A stretch of 64,000 bases of DNA, from contig CAUYUJ010016346.1 of the NCBI GenBank assembly GCA_963575745.1, forward strand, positions 62,001-126,000, given 5' to 3'. Position 1 is the stretch's first letter, and each line of letters opens with the position of its first letter. Shown here piece by piece: positions 29,313-41,885 of the stretch. The position numbers were made by a program, and so were the translations under genes. The notes under the pieces are model-generated. The model worked only from the letters and a program-made list of their open reading frames with translations. It was not told where the DNA came from and searched no databases. Source of the stretch: Prorocentrum cordatum (taxonomy: Eukaryota; Sar; Dinophyceae; Prorocentrales; Prorocentraceae).

Positions 29313-32300
29313 CCGAAGGACACAACCATATGCAGTTGTGGGTATAGCAGTTGTGAATACCTTCTTCGGTGAAGCTCCCTATGGGGCCACGAAGCGCTGC
29401 ATTGGGTGGGAGGGAACGCGTGCGGGCGGTAGCACTGGGGCCGTCGGTGGAGCTACCTATGGGGCCACGAAGCGCTGCACTGGGTGCGTGAAAACACCAA
29501 ATTGGGTGTGTGGGACGCATGCGGGCGATACCGCTGGTGGTTTCGGTGGAGCTCCCTATGGGGCCACGACAGGTTGTACTGGGTGGGTGGGAGCATGCCA
29601 AACTGGGTGCGTGGGACGCATGCGGGCGGTCCATCTGGTGGCTTCGGTGGAGCTCCCTAAGGGGCCACGAAACGCTGTGCTGACTGCGTGAAAATGCCAA
29701 CTTTGGTTGTTGTGACGCGTGCGGGCGGTCCCAGTGGGGGCTTCGGTGGAGCTCCCCACGGGGCCACGAAACGCTGTACTTGGCAGGCAACAGTGCCAAG
29801 TTGGGCGTGTGGGGCGCATGTGGCTGGTCCCATCGGGAGTTTCGGTGGACGGGGTCGGTGAAAATACCTCATTGGGCGTGTGGGACGCATTCGGGCGGTC
29901 CCACTTGTGGTTTTGGTGGAGCTCCCTATGGGGCCACGACGCGCTGTACTGGGTGTGAGAAAATGCCACATTGGGTGTGTGGAACGCATGCGAACGGTGG
30001 CAGTGGGGGCTTCGGTGGAGCTCCCTATGGGGCTACGAAGCGCTCCGCGCGTGAAAATGCAAAATTGAATTTTCGGAGCGCATGCTGGCGGTGGCACTGG
30101 GTCCTTCGGCGGAGCTCCCTGTGGGACCACGAATCGGTGTACGAGGTGGGTGGAAAATGCCACATTGAATTTTCGGGACGCGTGCGGGCGGTCCCACTGG
30201 GGGCTCCGATGGGGCTCCCTATGGGGCCACGAAGCACTATACTGGGTAAGTGAAACTGCCACATTGGGTTTTCGGGACGCATGCCGACGGTCCCACTGGG
30301 AGCTTCGGTGGGGCTCCCTACGGGGCCACAAAACGCTGTGCTGGGTATGCGGGACGCATGCGGACGGTGACACTGGAACTTTCGGTGGAGCTCCCTCTGG
30401 GGCCACGAAACGCTGTAGTGGGTGGGTGAAGCGCAAGGAGGAGGGAGGAGGGGGCCACGAAACCCTATACCGGGCGGGGGGGACGCATGTGGACAGTAGC
30501 ACTGGGACCTTCGGTGGGGCTCCCTATGGGGCCACGAAGCGCTATACTGGGTGGGTGAAACCCACGGAAGAGGGAGGAGGGGGCCACGAAACCCTGTACT
30601 GGGTGGGGGGGGCGCATGTGGACAGTAGGACTGGGACCTTCGGTGGGGCTCCCTATGGGGCCACGAAGCGCTGTACTGGGTGGGTGAAACGCATGGAGGA
30701 GGGAGGAGGGGGCAACGAAACCCTGTACTGGGTGGGGGGGGGCGCATGTGGACAGTAGCACTGGGACCTTCGGTGGGGCTCCCTATGGGGCCACGGAACG
30801 TTATACTGGGTGGGTGAAACCCACGGAAGAGGGAGGACGGGGCCACGAGACCGTGTACTGGGTGGGGGGGAAGCATGTGGACAGTAGCACTGGGACCTTC
30901 GGTGGGGCTCCCTATGGGGCCACGAAGCGCTGTACTGGGTGGGTGACGCGCAGGGAGGAAGGAGGAGGGGGCCACGAAACGCTGTACAGGGTGGGGGGGA
31001 CGCATGCAGACGGTAGCGATGGGACTTTCGGTGGGGCTGCCTATGGGGCCACGAAACGCTGTAGTGGGTGGGCGACGCGCAAGGAGGAAGGAGGAGAGGG
31101 CCACGAAACCCTGTACTGGGTGGGGGGGGCGCATGCGGACAGTAGCACCGGAACTTTCGGTGGGGCTCCCTATGGGGCCACGAAGCGCTATACTGGGTGG
31201 GTGGAGCGCAGGGAGGAGGGAGGAGGGGGCCACGAAACGCTGTACTGGGTGGGGGAACGCATGCAGTCGGTACCACTGGGACCTTCGGTGGGGCTCCCTA
31301 TGGGGCCACGAAACGCTGTAGTGGGTGGGGGAACGCATGCGGACGGTAACATAAGGACTTTCGGTGGGGCCCCCTATGGGGCCACGAAACGCTAGACTTG
31401 GTGGGTGGAGCGCAGGGAGGAGGTAGGAGGGGGCTACGAAACGCTGTACTGGGTGGGGGAACGCATGCAGACGGTACCACTGGGACCTTCGGTGGGGCTC
31501 CCTATGGGGCCACGAAGCGCTGTACTGGGTGGGTGAAGCGCAGGGAGGAAGGAAGAGGGGGCCACGAAACGCTGTACTGGGTGGGGGGGACGCATGCGGA
31601 CGGTAGCGATGGGACTTTCGGTGGGGCTCCCTATGGGGCCACGAAACGCTGTACTGGGTGGGTGGAACGCAGGGGGAGGAGGGCCACGAAACGCTGTACT
31701 GGGTGGGGGAACGCATGCAGTCGGTACCACTGGGACCTTCGGTGGGGCTCCCTATGGGGCCACGAAACGCTGTACTGGGTGGGGGAACGCATGCGGACGG
31801 TAACAGAAGGACTTTCGGTGGGGCTCCCTATGGGGCCACGAAGCGCTATACTGGATGGGTGAAACGCATTGAGGAGGGAGGAGGGGGCCACGAAACCCTA
31901 TATTGGGTGGGGGGGAAGCATGTGGACAGTAGCACTGGGACCTTCGGTGGGGCTCCCTATGGGGCCACGAAGCGCTATACTTGGTGGGTGGAACCCACGG
32001 AAGAGGGAGGAGGGGGCCACGAAACGTTGTACTGGGTGGGGGGGACGCATGCGGACGGTAGCACTGGGACCTTCGGTGGGGCTCCCTATGGGGCCACGAA
32101 GCGCTGTACTGGGTGGGTGAAGCGCAGGGAGGAAGGAGGAGGGGGCCACGAAACGCTGTACTGGGTGGGGGGGACGCATGCGGACGGTAGCGATGGGACT
32201 TTCGGTGGGGCTCCCTATGGGACCACGAAGCGCTGTACCGGGTGGGTGAAACGCAAGGAAGAGGGAGGAGGGGGAGGAGGGGGAGGGAGGAGGGTAAAGG

Positions 32301-32390
32301 GGAGGAGGAGGAGAGGAGAGGAGAGGGACGCGGGACACTCTCTTCAAAACGAAGACCCAACACCACAAGATGGTTGGGGAAATTACCCAG
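29313..32390 (+). repeat. Satellite module 3 (77-bp family, with 129-bp higher-order form)
   Basis: Head (ccgaaggacacaaccatatg then cagttgtgggtatagcag) directly abuts the tail of module 2. The array begins degenerate, then from about 30410 to 32290 has a longer unit in which gggtgggtgaaacgcaggga plus a gaggagggggccacgaaac block is added to the 77-bp core. Tail 32325-32382 (ctcttcaaaacgaagaccca, then hairpin with ggttggg). Confidence 0.85.
30410..32290 (+). repeat. 129-bp higher-order repeat, period divisible by three
   Basis: From 30541 to 30670 one full unit measures 129 bp (43 codons), and most following units agree or differ by indels. Because 129 is a multiple of 3, both strands keep long open frames (a repeated TGTFGGAPYGATKRCTGW peptide on plus; a Pro/His/Arg-rich one on minus). 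I see no start context, signal or known domain and treat them as satellite. Confidence 0.75.
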
Positions 32391-33230
32391 GGACGTACCC
32401 AACCCTTTGGCAACAGGTGGCATTATCAACTGGCGCTTTCAAAATAGCTGAACATCCGCTGGACGTCCAAGAGGCCCACGAAAGCGACGACCATTGCATT
32501 CTTGGCAATGGCCGCACTTGAGGATCATGGGCAGTTGGCAGCTCCCCCCGCAGGGAGCCGCGAGGTCCCGACGCGATCCGCGTGTAACCCCACTCCGCTG
32601 GGCCTCCCAGGAGCCCACGAAAGTGCCGACTGTTGCGCAGTTGGCAGCTCCCCCCGCAGGGAGCCTAGAGGTCCCGACGCGATCCGCGTGTAACCCCACT
32701 CCGCTGGGCCTCCCAAGAGCCCACGAAAGTGCAGACAGTTGCGCAGTTGGCAGCTCCCCCCGCAGGGAGCCGCGAGGTCCCGACGCGATCTGCGTGTCAC
32801 CCCCACTCCGCTGGGCCTCCCAGGAGCCCACGAAAGTGCCGACAGTTGCGCAGTTGGCAGCTCCCCCCGCAAGGAGCCGCGAGGTCCCGACGCGATCTTC
32901 GTGTAACACCACTCCGCTGGGCCTCCCAGGAGCCCACGAAAGTGCCGACTGTTGCGCAGTTGGCAGCTCCCCCCGCAGGGAGCCGCGAGGTCCCGACGCG
33001 ATTTGCGTGTCACCCCCACTCCGCTGGGCCTCCCAGGAGCCCACGAAAGTGCCGACTGTTGCGCAAGATCGCAGGAGGCGACAGATGCGCAGATCGCAGC
33101 CCCCCAGAGGGCGCCGCGAGGAGGAGGTAGGAGGCAGGAGGGAGGTGGGCGGGAGGACGGGGCGACCAGAGTGCTCTATTCAAAACGACTACCCAACCAA
33201 GGGAGGGTTGGGAAAAACCTCCTGGATTGC
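32391..33230 (+). repeat. Satellite module 4: 106-107 bp repeat with the same kind of tail
   Basis: Head aaattacccagggacgtacc plus caaccctttggc at about 32382-32410. Five tandem units start at 32531, 32637, 32743, 32850 and 32956 (gcagttggcagctccccccg... cgaaagtgccgactgtt). The array is followed by a GGAGG-rich stretch and a tail at 33170-33215 (ctattcaaaacgactaccca then accaagggagggttggg). The unit is unrelated to the 77-bp one. Confidence 0.85.
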
Positions 33231-33481
33231 CTTTACTTCCCGGGTCTCTTCAGGCGCGCTCCCCGGGCCCCTGCCTGTGTCCCCGAGCCCTCCTGCGACG
33301 GCCTGCTTGGGGCCAACGCCGAAGAAACCCCCAGCAAGGCCTGGGACGGCCCACGGAAGCGCGGCCCCGCCGAGGCCCGAGACGACCCGCGCGCTCGGAG
33401 CCGAGCCGCTCGAATGCTGGAGAAACCTCTCCATTTTCCTCCACATCCTCCCAGGAAATCTCGTGAGGTCCCTGGAGGTCG

Positions 33482-33571
33482 TTCCTCTTCCTCCTCCTCC
33501 TCCTCCTCCTGCTCCTCCTCCTCCTCCTCCTCCTCCTCCTCCTCCTCCTCCTCCTCCTCCTCCTCTTTCTC
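33482..33571 (+). repeat. (CCT)n microsatellite
   Basis: About 28 near-perfect tcc/cct units followed by tttctcgag. Confidence 0.95.
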
Positions 33572-33703
33572 GAGAGTTACTCAAAATGAAGACAATTTGA
33601 AAGTGGCCGACCCCCCCTGCGTACTGTTTTTTTACATACAGGTTTCCCCAAGAGTTGGGTTGTCGCCTGCATTTCTTCCAAAATGCTGCTCTCCCTGAGG
33701 CGC

Positions 33704-33880
33704 CGGCCTCATTTTCGGGCCCCGCTCGTTCCGAATCGTGCTCCCGCTGCAACGCTGGCTTCATTTCCGTGCTTCCGCTCGTTCCGAATCGTGCTCCCGC
33801 TGCAGCGCTGGCCTCATTGCCGCGCTTCCGCTCGTTTCGACTCGTGCTCCCGCTGCAGCGCTGGCGTCATTTCCCGTGCC
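33704..33880 (+). repeat. 54-bp tandem repeat, three to four copies
   Basis: Unit core cgctcgttccgaatcgtgct then cccgctgcagcgctgg, repeated about every 54 bp (near 33722, 33776, 33830). Followed by catgcc-rich sequence to 33970. Confidence 0.8.
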
Positions 33881-34095
33881 ATGCCACGGCATGCAATGAA
33901 ATGCTAGCTTGATGCTACGCTTTGCGGTGCTCTCCTACGCCATGCCATGCCGTGCTCTACAATGCATCGCGTACCCTTTCGGGATCACTGCCCTGCTCGA
34001 CATTGGACTAAGCGAGTAGAGAGGGGATCTGCGCCATGGTAAGAGATGGGAGGGAGGGTAGGATGTCAGATATGCCGCGAACGCACATAGCTTGT

Positions 34096-34170
34096 CCTCC
34101 TCCCCCTCCCCCTTCCCCTCCTCCTCCTCCTCCTCCTCATCCTCCTCCTCGGTTCGGTTCGGTTCGGATG
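34096..34170 (+). repeat. CCT-rich tract with short GGTTC repeat
   Basis: tcctcctccccctcccccttcc-type tract followed by ggttcggttcggttcgg. It lies about 450 bp beyond the 3' end of retroelement B, which is on the minus strand. Confidence 0.8.
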
Positions 34171-34626
34171 ATGGCGGACGGTCGACGCCTGCATGGAGAG
34201 CTTAAGAGCAAGAAGACCAATGAGTGAAGAACGAGCAACAGCAAGGCAGGCAGGAGCAAGAGGACCTGACAGCTTGCTGGCACACAGGAGCCTGCGTGCA
34301 CCAAGGTACTACCTTTTAAGGTGGGTGTACACCAGAGAAAGAAAAAGGAAAATACATAGAGAGCAGAAAAAAAAAGTAGCCTTCCCCCGTACCCTCCCAA
34401 CCCACGTTACTGCCTCAGGCGCCGCAACTCTCCAGTGGAGTCAGTTGCACCATGCAGGTACTGCCCTGAACAAGGGGGCGAGCCTGGCGGAGTCCTTGGA
34501 CCCAGCTGTCCTTCCCAGCATGGCCCTTCACGCGGCTTGAAAGGGTGGTGAAACAACAACAGCCTGCAACTCAAAGAGGAAGTGGAGAGAGACGGTTGAA
34601 AATGAAAAGAAGTAGTGCCGTTGTCG

Positions 34627-35744
34627 TCATGTCATAGACTGTGTCCGCTGCGCCGATGTAGCCAGCAGTCTGTGGACGGCCCCTGATTGAGATATGGGTC
34701 CAACACAGCGCGCAAACTCCGCAAAACCCTGAGGAATTGTCCACTGGTCATCACATGGGTCAAGGTTAATGAGTCTGCGCAACTGTCGCTCTTGATTCCA
34801 TGTCCATTCAAGTGGTTGCCTCACAGGGCGTAGGCGTGGGGAGGGCAGGGGACAGTGGGAGGCAAGTGCGTCAGGAATCGCGCTGCCAACCTGTTGGAGC
34901 AAGCAGGCCCCAAGAAACTCGCAAAGCTTGGGAGGGAACACATTCGCACAAGAGGTGATCCACCTCCTCTCTTCTTCGTTGCCACGCATCCCTCTATGCC
35001 TGCCGCCATGGTTGCATCTACCCTGCCCTTGTCTGCTGCCAAGAAACTCACTTATAGTAGGCGTGTGAACAACACTAACAGGGATGTAGGAAGTAGTGCT
35101 GTCGCCCCAAACATGCACTAGTGTATATTCCACTGTCGAACCTCTGGCATGTCGAGCAGACTTCGAACCTGTGGTAGCGCCCAACAACTCGGGGCTTCAT
35201 GGGGCGCCGCGGGGGGGCTGGGGTGAACCATGACGGCAGGGATCCCTAGCATCCACGCATGATAGAATAACTCCAGGGTCGTCCTGAGTAAGAGGTTGTC
35301 CAAGCGCACCTGCTCGTGTTCGCGAGTCCTCAGATGTCCCAATCCCCAAGGGTGCTCGGGAAGGCGGAGGGGGCAGGTCGTGGGCGCGTCAGCAGGAGCA
35401 TTAGAGGGGCCCTCGCGACATCTGTCCTCGGACCAAGTCTCGAAGGGGGGGGCCGCCATAATTCCCGCGACACGACCTGATATCATCATCAGGGTCCAGA
35501 TGCTGACGCTTTGGGGATTAGTAAGATCACCCACCTCGGGGTCTATGTTCGCGCCAATGCTCAGCGCCTGAACTCCGGTCGGGTATGTGACCAGCAGCTG
35601 CTCTATCTGAAGTTGGATGTCGAGTGGGCGACGGTGCCCTGAGAAGAGGTGCAGGATGAAGCGCAGCGGGCGAAGGGGGAGAGTCCGAGGAGGGAAAGCC
35701 GCAGGAGTGGGCGGATCGGGAATGGCAACAACGAAGCTGTCCAA
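34627..35744 (-). pseudogene. Methyltransferase-like C-terminal domain of retroelement B
   Basis: Frame 35744-35118 reads LRFILHLFSGHRRPLDIQ, then ALSIGANIDPEVGDLTNP, then IMAAPPFETWSEDRCREG and PLRLPEHPWGLGHLRTREHE. This fits a SAM-methyltransferase layout of C5-MTase type: HLFSG as motif I, an acidic turn with D-x-x-x-GDL, and PP-C-x-TWS as motif IV. I have the impression that this FSG/PPCETWS domain recurs in dinoflagellate retroelement proteins (memory only). Here the expected catalytic Cys is Phe, so the copy is probably dead. Frame 35187-34627 follows, with ANVFPPKLCEFLGACL, as the likely C-terminus after a shift. It follows the RT and fingers in the same orientation. Confidence 0.5.
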
Positions 35745-35759
35745 TCTCTCCTTAGCCTG

Positions 35760-36436
35760 CTAACTCGTCATCTTGATCCGCGGTCCTAACGCGGGCCCCT
35801 GTAGCTGTGTCGGTGGACTGCATGCAAATTGATCTGGGAGGCCTCTCTTCCTGTTTCCTGCCGTGATGCTCCTGGACTCGTTCCTCGATTCCTCCACCTC
35901 CTCCTCCGTGGGCGGTGCTTTCCGGGCAAGGAACCAAGACAGCCTGCATGTGGGGGTGTTGCGTAGGTGTTGGGCGAGGCGGGGGGGGGGGGGGGGGGGG
36001 GGTGAAAGTCCTTCACGCAAATCTGGCAAACTCTTCCAACCGCCAAAACCGAGGGAACATCAATTTTCTTGTGATGCTTGCCTGCATGAGCTCTCAGAGA
36101 CTGAAGGCTGTCCGCCTGGAACTGGCAAAGCTGACAAGCAAAGACGGCGTCGGGGGCTGCTGTAGCACCTAGAAGAGTGCCTTTGGCAATGTTGTGCAAC
36201 CTATGTGTCCAAATGTCGGCGTGCAACACGTCCCTCTCGAAAACTTTAGCCTTGTTGATGGCAGCCCTCAGGAGCGCCTGGAAATCCCTCGGATGGTGCC
36301 TGACAAATTTGATGAGGCCTTCAGGAGTGGGATCCTCAGGTCTCCTAGAGGGGTCCGTGTGGAATCTCAGCCACCTGTAGTCACCAGCAAGAAAGTGTGC
36401 CCAACCTTTGGGCGCTTCCCACGTTAAATCAACCAT
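35760..36436 (-). pseudogene. C2H2 zinc fingers downstream of RT, retroelement B
   Basis: Frame 36436-35786. Finger 1: FACQLCQFQADSLQSLRAHA followed by GKHH, a classical C-x2-C ... H-x3-H arrangement. Finger 2 starts CQICVKDFH and continues, after the plus-strand G22 run at 35981-36002, in another frame as RLAQHLRNTPTC. The homopolymer lies between the two halves of finger 2. C-terminal fingers in LINE ORF2 proteins help recognise target or template. Residues 1-95 are the RT C-terminal helical extension. Confidence 0.65.
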
Positions 36437-36465
36437 AACGCGGATGGGAGGCGGAGCAAAGTGGA

Positions 36466-38624
<2,159 letters not shown>

Positions 38625-38888
38625 GGGCTTGACTGCTTCCCTGGCTGATCATGGCAACCGGATTTCAGATGCAAAAAGATCTCCTTCCACAGCACGATGT
38701 GCAAAGCGTTCGAATGATCTCCGTTCCCGACAATGGCGTGAGCAACCCTCGGGGCCCTTCGCAGTCGGTCTGGGTAAACGGAGGGGGTTGAGCAACTGCC
38801 TTAAGGACCTATTGGCAGCACGCCTCCAATACATAAAATCTAGAGCCGCCGACGAGACAAACTCTTGGTTGGGTGGTTCCCTTGGGTA

Positions 38889-39790
38889 TCAGAAGGCCTC
38901 GGAGGCAATATCAATTACTTGTTTCGTGTAAACATGGAGATGTTCGTTGATGTCGAGGTCCCAGGGGTACCAGCAAAAATGTCGAACCTTGAGCTCAAAC
39001 TGGTCACACATGTCCTGGGAGTTAAGCCTGTCGGGGTCGAGTTTGGGACATCTGGCCTCCTTGGCTTGATATGGTGAACACTCCCACGTAAGCCCCAGCA
39101 GCAGTTGGTGATGGTTTTTGGCCATCATCATATTATCAAATGAGTATAGCGCGCGATTGGTTCTAGTGCGCTGCAACGTTGCCTCATCTGCAAGGATATA
39201 ATCTATTCTGTGGTGAGTTCCCGAGCTGTCCGTGTACGTGTGGCCGCTCTCGGGGTCGGGGAGCATGGTGTTGGCCGCGATGAGTCCTGTGGCTAGCGTC
39301 GCCTGGTGGAGCTGTTCGCCTGGCCAGTCCTCCGTCTGCGAGAACCCTTGATCTCCTGTCGATTGCGAGAGAGTGCCTCCTGATCTCCCATTGGCATCGA
39401 TGAATACAAGTTGTGGCGTCCACTTGTGGCACAGCTGCGTGAACGTCTGCCAATACTGCCCCCTTTCCTGTAATGGTCTCTTAATATGTGGGGCATGGGT
39501 GACGATGACCATTGAGACAAGCGCGGGGGGGGGGGGGGGGATGCGTAATTTCAGCAACTAGCGTCCTGGGAGAAGTATATGATATACGCAACTGGCTCGG
39601 TAGGAATTTCAGCTGTCTGGATCCGGTGTGAGCATAAGGGGATGGTTCGGTTGATCCACAATTCAACCCCTTACCCCTCCTGCTGGCCTACTGCTGGTTC
39701 TAAGCTGCCTGACGACACAATAATAAAGTTGTCAGCCATCCTAGCTCAAGGGGGATTGCGGGCCTCCTGTGCCCCAACGATGTGACCCCC
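38889..39790 (-). pseudogene. Retroelement B EEP endonuclease, several breaks
   Basis: N-terminal part, in a frame with stops: HIVGAQEARNPP (catalytic Glu) immediately after the RNase H frame, then GVELWINRTIPL. After the plus-strand G16 run at 39525-39540 the frame 39557-38889 has VSMVIVTHAPH, LVFIDANGRSG (the D-x-N motif), GTHHRIDYILADEA (substrate-binding Asp) and a final AKNHHQLLLGL in place of SDHxxV. The order of motifs is correct for an AP-like LINE endonuclease. It is preceded by RNase H and followed by RT fingers. Confidence 0.75.
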
Positions 39791-40590
39791 CCAGGGCGTG
39801 AAGTTGTTCTCTGAGAGCATTATTACGAGCTCTACGGGGCCGTCCTTGCTGTCCCCATGCTTCCTTGGCGCAAGCGGAACGTACAGTGTAGTGGGTTGTT
39901 TTTGACTCAACAGATGCCCCGCCCCCGTTCACGGTCCTCGCGCAAGCAAGGTCCTTGAGATGGTGCCCCTTGGCCTCGCACGGGGGAAGTGGCATGTGAA
40001 AGTCCACTCCCCATGGTGGAAACGCATGTCTCCTGCTGGAAGGGGGGCATCCGATCCAGCCCCACCCCCCACCAACGTGGTAAGAGGTCAGAGCAACAAG
40101 CTCAGGAGGGAGAGAGGGCGGGGGGAGGCTGCCCAGGACAGTAGTCCGCGCCACATGGTCCACCAGAGGGTTCCATGGGTGCCCCGAGTGGCCCTTGACG
40201 TGGGAAGCCTCGATGGAGCGGACCTCTTCAAGAGTCCTCCACCACGCAACAGTGAGCCTGCCAATGGGGTCGGTCTTAGGCGGAGTGACAAAGCCATTCA
40301 AACCTCTCACCGCATTCAGGTAATCAGATTCCACTGTGATCACGCATCCTGGATCGGCGTCGCTTAAGTAAACGGCTACCCATTGTAGCGCCGTGTACTC
40401 ACTGTCTGTACTGGATAGCTGGTCGTTCGGCACACTCCTGCAGGAGAGCGCTGCTCGCGCCGCATGCCGTCATGCATAAGGAAATCCGTCCGCATCTTTT
40501 TTGACAACTGTGAAGGCCAACGACGCTACTTCATCGTTTCCATCTTTGACAGAACCATCTGAGTAAATGTGAATACTGGTCCATCAGCCT
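39741..40590 (-). pseudogene. Retroelement B RNase H, two in-frame TGA codons
   Basis: In one continuous minus frame: IHIYSDGSVKDGNDEVASLA (first catalytic Asp in SDGS, near 40553-40563), SSTDSEYTALQWVAVYL (catalytic Glu), VITVESDYLNAVRGLNG (Asp) and ASHVKGHSGHPWNPLVDHVA (final His and Asp region). All four acidic positions are present. TGA at 40584-40586 separates it from the upstream 423-aa ORF in the same frame, and TGA at 40470-40472 lies inside it. So RNase H was joined to ORF1-side sequence, N-terminal to the endonuclease and RT. The 3' part of the frame (to 39741) is a linker rich in Ala, His and Arg. Confidence 0.8.
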
Positions 40591-41855
40591 GGTCTATTTG
40601 GAGCCATCTTGAGGGCCACCTGGGACTCAGGAGGTAACCCTTGGAGATCCTCAACGGAGGAGGCGAGGTGAGGAAGAGGATGTTCCCAAATAGCACTAAA
40701 GACAGAGGGGCTCTCAGGGAACCTTCTCCTAGCCCCTCTGGGGGACGCCCTAAAGGGAGGCCCGTCTGCTGCTGAGTCCTGGGTCTCTAGTCTCTGGGGG
40801 CTTGCGGGGCCACTGCCTAATGACATGACAAATGACAAATCGGCACAACACACGAACATGTAGGAGCATACCGTAGGACAACAAGACTTTGAATTGCAAC
40901 ACTGTGTGTCTGCGCAGCAAATAGCAAACGGGAGCTGAGAGTTGCTCGGTGATACTGCGTCTCGCCCTGATGGAACCGCCCGCAGTGAGTGCGCCAAAAG
41001 GGGTACAACTGGCTGCACTGCTGAATAATCTTGCTGTAAATCGGCCGCAGTTGCATCGACTAACGATGCCAGCAGGCCAAGTTCAATGTAGTTCGTGAGC
41101 TCAGCGGGAGGGTCCGCGCCCAGCTTTGCGCACACTTCCCCCCTCCCAACCACCCTTGAACCTGCCCTGTCCTCTCCGCCCACCACCGCAGCGGGGACCC
41201 CTTCACACTCGATGTTGGCATGAGAGGGGGGGGGGGGGGGGGGGGCACGTTGGAGGGCGGAGGGCTGATGCTCAACATTGTCACCTGGGCCCCTGGTGAC
41301 GGCGCTCGCAACTGTTGATTGAGCATGGAAAAAAAAAACATAACCTGAACTGGGGTCCGAGCAAGTCTGCCCAACTCCCGCAACCCTGTCCTTCACCTCC
41401 TGAATATGTGGCTCAAGCGCGCGGCTGGGGTCGGTGCTAGCGTCGTGGTTACCCGACGCCACTGCTGGTACATCCTCGACCAAGCCTTTCGCCTGAACTA
41501 TAACTCTTCGAATTTTGCGCGCAAGCCTGCTAGCGCGCAGGACCCTTCCCGCTCTGTTGAGCATTCTGCGCGGCATAATGTGCGAGTAGGCACGATGCTG
41601 ATCGTGCACAAAATTGCCGCACAAAGCTTGCAAACTGGCATTGGTGTCCTCGGGTGAACCAAGCTGTCGGTTCAGGTGGGGGCACAAGTCTGAGCAAACG
41701 CAGCATGGCCCATTGGAAGCATCATGAGCCTCTGGTGCAAAAAACGGCGGGGCCTTCTCCCTGCCAATCAAGAGGGATTCGGAAGCAGAGGAAGGTGAGA
41801 GGGGCCTTCCTGGTGCGATGGAGGTGGATGGAGTGAGGGATGGGCTTGAGCGCAC
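40584..41855 (-). pseudogene. Unknown ORF of retroelement B upstream of RNase H, 423 codons
   Basis: Open minus frame, same frame as RNase H downstream. Residues 50-60 hold CCVCSDLCPHLNRQ, a possible metal site. Residues about 75-135 are helical and basic (NRAGRVLRASRLARKIRRV). A plus-strand G20 run at 41226-41245 gives a proline run. Cys-rich stretch near 315-340 (ICCADTQCCNSKSCCPTVC) is unusual. No family recognised. Confidence 0.4.
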
Positions 41856-41885
41856 TCTTGGGGATACCGCTCCCCCCGCCGTCGC

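Noticed and set aside
30025-31716. 563-codon minus-strand ORF with Pro/His/Arg repeats
   Set aside because: Lies wholly in the 77/129-bp satellite; openness follows from a period divisible by three.
32531-33062. Possible CRISPR-like array (regular 106-107 bp repeats)
   Set aside because: Whole unit is conserved with no unique spacers, and the genome is eukaryotic.
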